Shown here piece by piece: positions 27,401-33,701 of a stretch of DNA of 64,000 nt (the first letter of the stretch is position 1; each line of letters opens with the position of its first letter). The notes beneath the pieces were generated by a model that made no database searches, was not told the origin of the DNA, and was given only the letters and a program-made list of their open reading frames with translations. The stretch comes from an uncultured Acidobacteriaceae bacterium (GTDB lineage: Bacteria > Acidobacteriota > Terriglobia > Terriglobales > Acidobacteriaceae). The position numbers were made by a program, and so were the translations under genes. The stretch lies in NCBI GenBank assembly GCA_903828675.1, contig CAIKND010000162.1, positions 1 through 64,000 on the forward strand. Reading direction: 5' to 3'.

Positions 27401-27876
27401 TCCGGAATCTGCTCCCCGGTCATGGCGGCCAACATCTCCGAATAGCAGCAGAGCTGAATGGCGTAATGCGGCTTCGGTGAGCGGGCAAGCTTTGTATCCC
27501 ACACCTGATATCGTCCCGCCTCATCGAGGATGAGGAAGTCGGCAAAGCCAGTGAACTCCCGATCTTCCAATGCCGCCTGATAAATGATGGGAGCGTGCGC
27601 TTGAATCGCAGCGATTGTCTCCAAATGGCCAGCAGTGGCATCGTCTTTTGCAATCTCCACCAGGCTGGTGACAGACGACTTGAATTCTTTCAGCACGGCG
27701 TGTTCGTGCTGGTCTCCGGTCCGCGCGATCAGCTTCTGATCCTCGGTCTCTTGGTCGGGCGTCACCGCGTCGCGGTTCTCCAAGTAATACCGGTCCATCC
27801 ACGATGCGAACGGCGATTGAGCATAGCGAACGAGATCGCTGGGAGAGTAAATTATCTGGTTTCCATGTCTTTTCAT
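24445..27876 (-). CDS. RecB-like nuclease fused to superfamily 1 helicase (TM0106-like)
   Basis: 1,143 aa. N-terminal PD-(D/E)XK-type nuclease region: SPSDLVRYAQSPFASWMDRY, FTGFADFLILDEAG, VWDTKLAR and QLCCYSEML, the RecB-family layout. The middle has an RNase H-like region (FFDIEGYPLFPGGLEYLFG, then YNEDDCRST). The C-terminal helicase has QGPPGTGKTYTAARV (Walker A), DFLFIDEAGQVSLANAVAM (Walker B) and the usual LSRAKC end of motif VI. This is the TM0106-family architecture. The activity is presumably processing of DNA or RNA-DNA in repair or defence. It is divergent from the retron region. Confidence 0.85.
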   Translation of the reverse strand: MKRHGNQIIYSPSDLVRYAQSPFASWMDRYYLENRDAVTPDQETEDQKLIARTGDQHEHAVLKEFKSSVTSLVEIAKDDATAGHLETIAAIQAHAPIIYQAALEDREFTGFADFLILDEAGRYQVWDTKLARSPKPHYAIQLCCYSEMLAAMTGEQIPEKFGIILGSKNRVEFRVEDFIHYYRRVRANFLSMQENFTGNVAHRPEPLPMADHGRWTSYAEKFFDDSDHLVRVAGITVGQIKKLKEAGIATMAALGTASGASVPKLAADSFEKLVAQARLQCQTRTDRLQRPDASARYEVLPQVGPNGESVGLAALPPDHFADVFFDIEGYPLFPGGLEYLFGVCFVNEQTGALEFKDWWAHDRTEEKRAFEGFIDWVFERWRSNPDMHIYHYAAYEVSAVRRLSTRHDTRQDEVDTLLRNKVFVDLYQTVRHGLRIGEDSYSIKSVEHLYRPARSTEVATAVDSIVQYAHWLESGQPRGWSDSTILKCIRDYNEDDCRSTAELLQWLRTVAEENDINVTHSLALAAAAATSAPTPPKVLSPEVIARLATIETLRERGDEFSLALADLLDFHRREEKPMWWRMFDRAVATAEELRDDSGCIQGVRAVGFPTSEKLSQVQAYRFDPSQEFKLTADGKTSVMFTYDLEGKFTLAALDTSEGTLQLKIGNKGLKEKFGGSFPRQGSLIPYEYVQAAAIQTALTEVAMKHLAGTLHSPVAALLGRTAPASVLQGAGEATIDAAVRVANSMLGGCLVIQGPPGTGKTYTAARVICALLSAGKRIGIASNSHKAVVNLLIECGKAAREAGGLLQGVKAGGEKEGPLFADNPALRYVENNKEARPAYANGVIGGTAWLFALPEWEGVLDFLFIDEAGQVSLANAVAMARCAKNIVLLGDQMQLEQPIQGTHPGDAGLSSLQYALKDLRASVPDLPVFHAVVPSEYGLFLGESRRMHPSVCRFISESIYEGRLASHPDCAQQKIDLTPNAHGIVTKESGIVFIGVEHDGDIQRSDEEVERVRTVYHELLGRPYTASDGVTKPLALEDFLFIAPYNAQVRALQTALPVGARVGSVDKFQGQQAPVCILSLCSSYGEYGSRGLAFILDRNRVNVALSRAKCLAIVVGDPRIGSAAAGSIEEMMLINLFCKLVSA

Positions 27877-28301
27877 TATTTGGACGGTCTTCCGCAGAAA
27901 TTACGCTGAGAGTATAGACCCTTCATTGAAGAGACACCATGGGCCAGCTCCGATTCATAACCATTCTGGATTCACAGCTCGCACGGCTCGAATGTGCCGG
28001 AAAGAGCAACGGTCACCGGTTACACCGACATCGTCCCGATCACATCAATCCGCGCGGCGGCGCCTAGCGAGACGACCACCCGGAAAACATTCAGGCTGTC
28101 CACTGGTGGTGTAACGGGGAAAAGGGATCGAGCAGAGGTTGATTTCTGGCCGTGCGCTATATTTCTCTCGCTCCATGGCCGGATCGATCCTGAAACCCGC
28201 AAAAGTGATCCACATCAAGCTGGAATAAAGGAGTTGCCTGCGGCGGGTTTCAGGACGGATTCCCCATCTCAGGATCAAAACATGGACATTCAGGCCTATT
28301 T
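27877..28301. other. Intergenic region, no supported gene
   Basis: About 425 bp between the nuclease-helicase and the retron region. A 105-codon open frame (27994-28311) lacks a ribosome-binding site and has unconvincing composition. It must contain the promoter of the minus-strand nuclease-helicase gene near 27880-27950. Nothing else recognisable. Confidence 0.5.
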
Positions 28302-28320
28302 ATATAACTGACAGTTATAT
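28302..28320. promoter_or_regulatory. Palindromic operator candidate
   Basis: ATATAACTGACAGTTATAT is a perfect inverted repeat (8-bp arms ATATAACT/AGTTATAT around GAC). It is A+T-rich against a GC-rich background and lies upstream of the retron-like operon, which encodes its own Xre protein. A site for that regulator is the simplest reading. Confidence 0.5.
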
Positions 28321-28339
28321 TTTCGCTTGCATTTTACCC

Positions 28340-28369
28340 CCGACCTGAGGTAATGTCATTTCAGGTCGG
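28340..28369. repeat. Inverted repeat upstream of retron-like operon
   Basis: CCGACCTGA (28340-28348) and TCAGGTCGG (28361-28369), perfect 9-bp arms with a 12-nt loop. It could be a second regulator site or a transcript hairpin; there is no T-run after it. Confidence 0.4.
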
Positions 28370-28496
28370 AGGCCGGTTTGGTCTCGGTCCTTGAAAAAGA
28401 GTGGAGCGAACTGCGGGGAATAACTTGCGAATCACTCAATATAGCCTCTGCCGGTGAACAGCAAAACCTGGGCGCGTGGTCTGTGCTTCAGGCTCT

Positions 28497-28664
28497 GTGT
28501 AGCCGTAGTCCTCAGTTAGGGACGTAGGCTCGTGTCGCTATTCGGCCCGAGCCACGCCGTCAAGTCATCGCGAGATGGATTGTCGCGCGTCGCGAAAGTC
28601 AGCCCAGATGTCATGTGCTGGCGCTTCGCGGGAGAGCCGGGGGTCGCCGTGAGGCGGCTACCAC
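28497..28664 (+). ncRNA. Candidate retron msr-msd RNA
   Basis: The segment directly before the first protein gene of the retron-like operon is closed by complementary ends: GTGTAGCCG (28497-28505) with CGGCTAC/AC (28655-28664, one bulged C), continued by CCTCA (28510-28514) with TGAGG (28650-28654). Such a1/a2 pairing frames retron non-coding RNAs. Inside are hairpins: GGCTCG/CGAGCC (28527-28553) and CATC-GCGA-GATG (28567-28578, a GNRA loop). No protein frame is plausible here. The branching G and template end cannot be fixed by eye. Confidence 0.45.
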
Positions 28665-28688
28665 GACTCCACTCAAAGAGGAGGCTAA

Positions 28689-28940
28689 ATGAGCCAAGTA
28701 CGACGTAGGCAACGCCAGGCAGTCGGCTTGCTGGATCAGGCAGTGCGACGTTTCAAGAGCATCGCAAAGTCCAGAAGCTCGTATCAACCCAACACCGACA
28801 CGTCGGTGGCAACGTTTGAGCGGTATCTGAAGCGGCTGGAAGAGCTCGCAGATGTTCCAGGGTCAGAAAGGCAGTTTTTGTCCCTGCATCAGAAGGTCTA
28901 CATCCGGCTTCTAAAGGAAACCCTTAAGCTGCGCGACTAA
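28689..28940 (+). CDS. Small basic helical protein of the retron-like operon
   Basis: 83 aa with a strong ribosome-binding site (AAAGAGGAGG, 28675-28684). Arg-rich N-terminus (SQVRRRQRQAVGLL), then helices (TFERYLKRLEELADVPG, FLSLHQKVYIRLLKETL). No known motif. It lies between the candidate ncRNA and the Xre gene. An RNA-binding or effector role is conceivable but not shown by the sequence. Confidence 0.65.
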   Translation: MSQVRRRQRQAVGLLDQAVRRFKSIAKSRSSYQPNTDTSVATFERYLKRLEELADVPGSERQFLSLHQKVYIRLLKETLKLRD

Positions 28941-28971
28941 CGTGTCGGTGATTCTCATTTTGAGGTGTTGT

Positions 28972-29283
28972 GTGACCCTAGGAAACGCAATCAAGCTGAT
29001 CCGTACTGCCAAGGGAGTAAAGCAGATCACGCTGGCAAAGCAGTTGGAGGTTTCTCCGAACTACATTTCGCTCGTCGAGAAGGATCGTCGAGAGCCAAGT
29101 GTGAGTTTTTTGCGGAAGCTCGCGGGAAAACTCGGCGTGCCAGTGGGTTTGTTTTTTCTGTGGCAAGACACGGAGAACCCGATTCTCAGGGCTCAAAACA
29201 TGACCGAACTAAGAGATTTGCTGACACGGATCCAAGCAATGTATTTAAGGAGCTTCGAATCAACGGATGAAAACGCCGCCTAA
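28972..29283 (+). CDS. Xre-type regulator
   Basis: 103 aa from GTG 28972 with GAGG upstream; a GTG at 28942 would add an unlikely Cys/Ile-rich start. The HTH is textbook: LGNAIKLIRTAKGVKQITLA, then KQLEVSPNYISLVEKDRREP. It overlaps the reverse transcriptase start by 17 nt. HTH proteins define one class of retrons (type VI), so it may be the retron effector or antitoxin as well as a repressor; the palindrome at 28302-28320 is a possible site. Confidence 0.85.
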   Translation: MTLGNAIKLIRTAKGVKQITLAKQLEVSPNYISLVEKDRREPSVSFLRKLAGKLGVPVGLFFLWQDTENPILRAQNMTELRDLLTRIQAMYLRSFESTDENAA

Positions 29284-30172
29284 TCCGAAGAGGTTTTCCA
29301 TATCAAGTCCGGAAGAGCTCGCAGCGCTCCTTTCGACGAAAGTCGCGCACATCGAGTGGGTGATTTCGCACCTCGGGAGCCTCTACCATCGGAAGGATCG
29401 CCCGAAACCTAACGGGACGAAGCGGACTCTATGGATACCGCACGGCGCGTTGAGGCCGCTACAAGACCAGATTCAAAAGGAAATCCTGGGCAGGTCGAAC
29501 TTCACAGATTGTGCGCATGGAGGAGTTCCGAAAAGGTCGATCATTACGAATGCTAAGCATCATGTGGGGAAACGAATTCTCTCAACAATGGATATCAAGA
29601 ACTGCTTTCCAAGTATCAGTCCTGAGAGAGTGCGAAGAGTGTTTGAAGAGCTAGGCTTTAGCGGCCAGGCACTTTCAATCCTGACAATGCTGACCACGTG
29701 GGAGTTCCAGCTTCCTCAAGGGCCGCCAACTAGTCCAGCGATTGCCAACCTCGCCTTGGCGAACCTAGACCGGCGCCAACTTGGCGTTGCAAAGCAGCAT
29801 GGTTTCACCTACACGCGTTTTGTGGACGATCTCTCGGCTTCGGGGGGCGGCCGGTTAAGAAAGGTGAGGAATTTGCAGGAGCGGATCGTCGAGACTGAGG
29901 GATTCTCGATCAAGCCTCTCAAGGATGGTCAAAAGAAACTGATGTACCGCGAGCACGATCGGCAGGAGACGACGGGGCTCGTAGTGAATCGGAAAATCAA
30001 TCTTCCGCGCGAGAAACGCAAAGGCATCATCGGCGACACAAAGGCCGCGCTTCGTGGAAAAGGTGAAGTAAACGATTCTGAGAAGGGAAAGATTCTCTGG
30101 CTAGCATCTGTAAATCCCGATGCTGGAGCCGCCGTTGTCAAGGCGGTGAGACAGCAAAGGAGACAGCCATGA
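29267..30172 (+). CDS. Retron-type reverse transcriptase
   Basis: 301 aa. It shows the retron-specific motifs: NAKHH (NAxxH, residues ~95-99) before the first catalytic Asp in STMDIKNCFPSI, the catalytic YTRFVDDLSAS (FVDD, about 185) and TTGLVVN (a VTG-like motif, about 235); QGPPTSPAIANLAL is the RT block before the active site. It copies part of its own ncRNA into msDNA. The ATG overlaps the Xre gene by 17 nt and the stop overlaps the exonuclease ATG by 4 nt. Confidence 0.92.
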   Translation: MKTPPNPKRFSISSPEELAALLSTKVAHIEWVISHLGSLYHRKDRPKPNGTKRTLWIPHGALRPLQDQIQKEILGRSNFTDCAHGGVPKRSIITNAKHHVGKRILSTMDIKNCFPSISPERVRRVFEELGFSGQALSILTMLTTWEFQLPQGPPTSPAIANLALANLDRRQLGVAKQHGFTYTRFVDDLSASGGGRLRKVRNLQERIVETEGFSIKPLKDGQKKLMYREHDRQETTGLVVNRKINLPREKRKGIIGDTKAALRGKGEVNDSEKGKILWLASVNPDAGAAVVKAVRQQRRQP

Positions 30173-30816
30173 AGAAGCTAGTTTTGGACATTGAGACGAT
30201 CCCTCTCACAGGTGAGGTCATCACCGAAGAAGAGGCCAAGAAAGCTGCGCTGGATGCGTTGACGGGCAGAATCATATGCATCGGCTTCATCATCATTGAT
30301 GACTTCAGGGCCCAATCCGCCGTTTCGATCGTTTCAGACGACGAAACAAAACTCCTGAGCGGTTTTTGGTCGATGCTGAGGCGCGAGAATATCAAGTCGT
30401 TCGTCGCCCACAACGGCCTGAGTTTCGATCTGCCGTATATTTGGAAACGCTCCGTTATCAACCGAGTTAAACCGTCCCTTGATCTCGACCTCCGCCGTTA
30501 TCGCAGCGATTTTGTTTATGACACTATGTGCGTATGGGGGAATTGGGAGCTACGTGGGAACGCCTCTCTAAACGCTCTTGCAGGCGGCCTGGGCTTGGGC
30601 GCAAAAAGCGGCAGCGGGGGCCAAGTGCTGCAATTATGGCGCGAAGCCCGATACAACGATATTGCCGAGTATTGCTTGCAGGACTGTTGGCTCACCTACC
30701 AGTGCTACGGCCGTATGAACTTTTCGCCGACAACCGACCAAACTGCAGTTGAAGCGGACATTCGCGTAGACGTCAGGTTGCATTCTATGGAAAAGAGCGA
30801 AGTCGTCGAGATCTAG
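30169..30816 (+). CDS. PolB-like DEDDy 3'-5' exonuclease
   Basis: 215 aa. ExoI motif LVLDIETIPL (Asp, Glu), ExoII HNGLSFDLPYIWKR (Asp), ExoIII YCLQDCWLTYQ (YxxxD), the set of DEDDy exonucleases related to the proofreading domain of family B DNA polymerases. The length fits a free-standing exonuclease. Its ATG overlaps the reverse transcriptase stop (ATGA), so it belongs to the retron-like operon. It could trim msDNA or attack DNA when the system is triggered; both are inference. Confidence 0.85.
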   Translation: MKKLVLDIETIPLTGEVITEEEAKKAALDALTGRIICIGFIIIDDFRAQSAVSIVSDDETKLLSGFWSMLRRENIKSFVAHNGLSFDLPYIWKRSVINRVKPSLDLDLRRYRSDFVYDTMCVWGNWELRGNASLNALAGGLGLGAKSGSGGQVLQLWREARYNDIAEYCLQDCWLTYQCYGRMNFSPTTDQTAVEADIRVDVRLHSMEKSEVVEI

Positions 30817-31032
30817 CCGAGTGCCAAATCGGTGGGGATCACGCCGACTCGCAAGATTCGTAACGGCATGTCGGCATTGCGACTGAAATCTCAAGACTTG
30901 CCGGCCGGTGAATGTCGCCACAACCGATACCTTTTTCGTGGCGCGTATTCCCGCTTGCGCTAATCGCGAAGAACCGTCAGTAGTTGAGTGCCTATGGTGT
31001 GCTTAAATACGGCAGCGACTCGCTATGTTCAC

Positions 31033-31251
31033 TCAACGACTCCACTCTTCGAGTGGCTCATGCCATACCGTTTGGAGGAAAGAGCCTTCGCGTTCAATCC
31101 ATTGAAAGGCAGCGTACCCGGCAAGCGTGAGCACGGCCAGCAAGAGACTGCCGCAGACAACATTCGCGGCTGTTTCTCTGATCGATATCCGGGGCCAACT
31201 CAGCCAAGCGCCGCAGTGTTCGCAGCGGTCACTCCGAATAGATGTTTGCAT
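31033..31251 (-). CDS. Small zinc-ribbon membrane protein
   Basis: About 72 aa from ATG 31251 (an alternative is 31308). DRCEHCGAWLSW has one CxxC; ISIRETAANVVCGSLLLAVL and following TLAGYAAF is one membrane helix, and the C-terminus is outside or periplasmic. The start overlaps the 3' end of the DNA-binding protein gene by 23 nt. Function unknown. Confidence 0.5.
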   Translation of the reverse strand: MQTSIRSDRCEHCGAWLSWPRISIRETAANVVCGSLLLAVLTLAGYAAFQWIEREGSFLQTVWHEPLEEWSR

Positions 31252-31999
31252 CTTCTGCGGAGTCCATATCCCCGCCGAAGCTGAGGCGAAATCTTTCCTG
31301 CGTCTCATCGTCTTCCTCCTCGGATTCTGCCCCATCCTGCATTGCGATGAAAGCAGCCCGCTCACGCTTGTCCCTGCGAACAGTCAACAGCTGCGTCCCA
31401 ATGGTGTGCTTGGGGACGAAGCAGTAGTTGTAGAACGCCTCAAACAGCGCAACGCTGGGGATTCTCTTCTGTGCAATGAGTTCATTGAGATGGCGCGTGT
31501 AGAGCGCCCGGAAAGCCTCTGGCGTAATGACGTAGCTCGCCCGCTTGCCAGACGTCCGAACCGTGGCTTCTAGCCAGCCTTTATCGATCCAGGACTGGAT
31601 CTCCGTCTTGCGCACGTGCAGAATCTTTGCAAGCGAGTTGATGGACATTAAGTCGCAGCGGATCTCACGGATCTTCAGATCATTCCGTTCGAGCGCGCAG
31701 CGAACAGCTTTGACGCTCCGTCCCAGCATCTTTGCCGTTTCCGCGACCGTATGCGTAGCAAGGTGCTCGCGGAGCGTGTCGATCTCGTCATCGGTCCAGC
31801 GCCGGTGCTCGTCGCGAATCTTCAAGCCCGTCTGCATCACAAACCGCCAGCAGGATTCTCTCGAACGCCCGCTGTGCCGTTGCAAGCGGCGAACGAGTTG
31901 ATCGAGTTTCTCGCCGGAAAATGCGCGGGCTTGAGCGGCGATCGCTCTGGCCTCCTCACTCCACGCAGTGACGGCGTCTTGATTCAGCGCAGCAGCCAT
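31229..31999 (-). CDS. DNA-binding protein with Myb-like and MerR-like HTH
   Basis: 256 aa from ATG 31999 (MAAALNQDAVTAWSEEARA); the upstream frame to 32095 looks non-coding. Residues ~60-105 are a SANT/Myb-like helical unit (RRWTDDEIDTLREHLATHTV, ETAKMLGRSVKAVRCALE). Residues ~115-175 resemble a MerR/excisionase winged helix (SINSLAKILHVRKTEIQSWI, GWLEATV, YVITPEAFRAL). The C-terminus is acidic. Probably a regulator found in acidobacterial genomic islands; target unknown. Confidence 0.7.
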   Translation of the reverse strand: MAAALNQDAVTAWSEEARAIAAQARAFSGEKLDQLVRRLQRHSGRSRESCWRFVMQTGLKIRDEHRRWTDDEIDTLREHLATHTVAETAKMLGRSVKAVRCALERNDLKIREIRCDLMSINSLAKILHVRKTEIQSWIDKGWLEATVRTSGKRASYVITPEAFRALYTRHLNELIAQKRIPSVALFEAFYNYCFVPKHTIGTQLLTVRRDKRERAAFIAMQDGAESEEEDDETQERFRLSFGGDMDSAEDANIYSE

Positions 32000-32407
32000 T
32001 AGGCACCTCAGGGAACGGAGATGCAAAAAGAGCCTTCTACATATAAAGCCTCCTGGAACTGAAAAATCGAACACGCATGCACGAGTTTTTAACAAATTTG
32101 GCGTGCAATGGTCCTATAATGCGCATACTGTCCACGCATCCCCTTGGTCTGCGTGGGCTGCTCGCATTCAGTCGGTATTGGAGGCTTCCCCTATTTAAGA
32201 CTTGAGCCTGCTGCGCGAGTGTGGTCACTGCACAAAGATCAACAAACATGCACGCCCCGTTCGACCTCTGGGGTGCTTTGTAGGAATTGCTTTAGGAGAT
32301 ACGAAGGCGAGCTCGGTTGCTGGCTGCGTCTGAGCTTCGATCTGTGACTCATCCGGCATCCGCTCCATCCGTATCTGGTTCAGGATGACGGAAATCCCTG
32401 CTGAAAG
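32000..32407. other. Intergenic region with promoter candidate
   Basis: About 400 bp without a supported gene between the divergent DNA-binding and sigma-like genes. CCTATAAT (TATAAT at 32115-32120) reads toward the sigma-like gene; its -35 is weak (ACAAAT at 17-bp spacing). The 5' untranslated region of nearly 290 nt would be long. Confidence 0.3.
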
Positions 32408-32977
32408 ATGGTCGAGATGCGATCACCCTCTCCCTCCGATCTTTGCTGGAACCTGAAGTTCACGCCCGAGCAGGAATGGATTGAACCTGTCCTGCATATT
32501 GCGGTTGGAAATATCTGGGAACGCGCGCATCATGTTGCGCGCTCTCAGCTGGACGATGAGACGTTGGCGCCGGAAATCATAGAGGTCGCAGTTGAAAGAA
32601 CCATTCGCAGCCTTCAGGCAGGGGTAGACCGTGGCCCGGAGGAGGTGGCGCTTTTGCTCGAACGCTCGTTTCTGCAAGAGGTTAAACGCCGGCGGAAAGC
32701 GAACAACCGCCTGATCTTCGTTGGGTCGAGCCAGGAACTCCCCTCCGCTTGCACTCAGAATCCACATGCGCTGGTTGATTCAGCGATCGATTTGGAGATA
32801 ATCTTGCACGACATACCGCCGGAAGTTCGTATCGCCCTTTTGCTCCGATACAGCCGATCTCGATGGAGTGAAGTTGCCGCGGCTCTGGGAACCACGGAGG
32901 CAGCAGTTCGTCTACGGTGCAAGAGGGCGCTCGACAGAATCCACAGAAAACTGGAGGGTGAAAATCATGAAACTTGA
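32408..32977 (+). CDS. Sigma-70 region 4-like protein
   Basis: 189 aa (alternative start 32417). The N-terminal two thirds are helical without a clear region 2 core; the C-terminal part DIPPEVRIALLLRYSRSRWS and EVAAALGTTEAAVRLRCKRA is a classic sigma region 4 HTH. Such ECF-like proteins are frequent in Acidobacteriota. The next gene encodes a probable anti-sigma-like zinc protein, which supports the sigma reading. Confidence 0.7.
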   Translation: MVEMRSPSPSDLCWNLKFTPEQEWIEPVLHIAVGNIWERAHHVARSQLDDETLAPEIIEVAVERTIRSLQAGVDRGPEEVALLLERSFLQEVKRRRKANNRLIFVGSSQELPSACTQNPHALVDSAIDLEIILHDIPPEVRIALLLRYSRSRWSEVAAALGTTEAAVRLRCKRALDRIHRKLEGENHET

Positions 32978-33012
32978 TTGTCGCAGTGCTGTGCGCAGTT
33001 GGAAAGGAAACC

Positions 33013-33276
33013 GTGACTGAGAAATCATTCGGCCCCATTGATGACGAGAACGACACGCTTCTGTTTGAGAAATTGCAGGAGCATGTTCTCGCTCACTACC
33101 CCAACCCGGAGCGCAAGGGATGTCCAGATCCAGCCGTCTTGAAGAGCTTGATCGACGATCCCGGCAATGTAACGCTAGACGCTCTCAACGATCTGCATAT
33201 TTTCAAGTGCGCGGAATGCACACGCCTGCTGATGGAACTGCGGCAGAAGAAGCAGCTGCACGAATCGTCCGAATAG
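33013..33276 (+). CDS. Small zinc-binding anti-sigma-like protein
   Basis: 87 aa from GTG 33013, preceded by GGAAAGGAAACC; a TTG at 32974 is the alternative. The motif GCPDPAVLKSL followed by LNDLHIFKCAECTRLLMEL (H...CxxC) is the short zinc-binding anti-sigma pattern of acidobacterial cassettes. No membrane helix is visible, so it would be a soluble partner of the sigma-like protein 35 bp upstream. Confidence 0.6.
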   Translation: MTEKSFGPIDDENDTLLFEKLQEHVLAHYPNPERKGCPDPAVLKSLIDDPGNVTLDALNDLHIFKCAECTRLLMELRQKKQLHESSE

Positions 33277-33701
33277 GTAGCGTTTCCATCGATTCAGGAT
33301 CGATCCTCCCCCCTGTACCTTTCGCGGTACCGCAATCCTTCCGACAAGTGCAGAATGACGCTACAGCCCCAATCCGTGACTGGTTTGGTGAATCTTTAAG
33401 CGCCCCATACAAATAGTGGCAAGACGATGCTCTTTTCGCGACAAGTCTGGCGAATTATTTTGTGAGGATGGCTTATCGATTCTGGTAAAGATTGAAGTTC
33501 ATTCATAAGACGATTGATCCCAAAGTTTACTCGATGGCCAGGAACCCGAACCGCGCTGGATAAGGATTGCAGTTCCGATCAATCGCACAAGCGACCTTCT
33601 CGCCCAATGACGCAGTGCTCTGGATGTGGAGGAACTCTACGAACTACGCACTCCACCGTCGTTAACATGAACATCATCAACTCCAGCAGCGCTGCGTCTC
33701 C
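33277..33701. other. Intergenic region, nothing firm
   Basis: 425 bp between the anti-sigma-like gene and the end of the minus-strand fic gene. A 33-codon plus-strand frame starting at 33607 has a CSGCGG pair, but there is no convincing ribosome-binding site. I see no terminator or repeat. Confidence 0.4.

Noticed and set aside
27994-28311. 105-codon plus-strand frame before the retron-like operon
   Set aside because: No ribosome-binding site, odd composition, and its end lies in the palindrome at 28302-28320.
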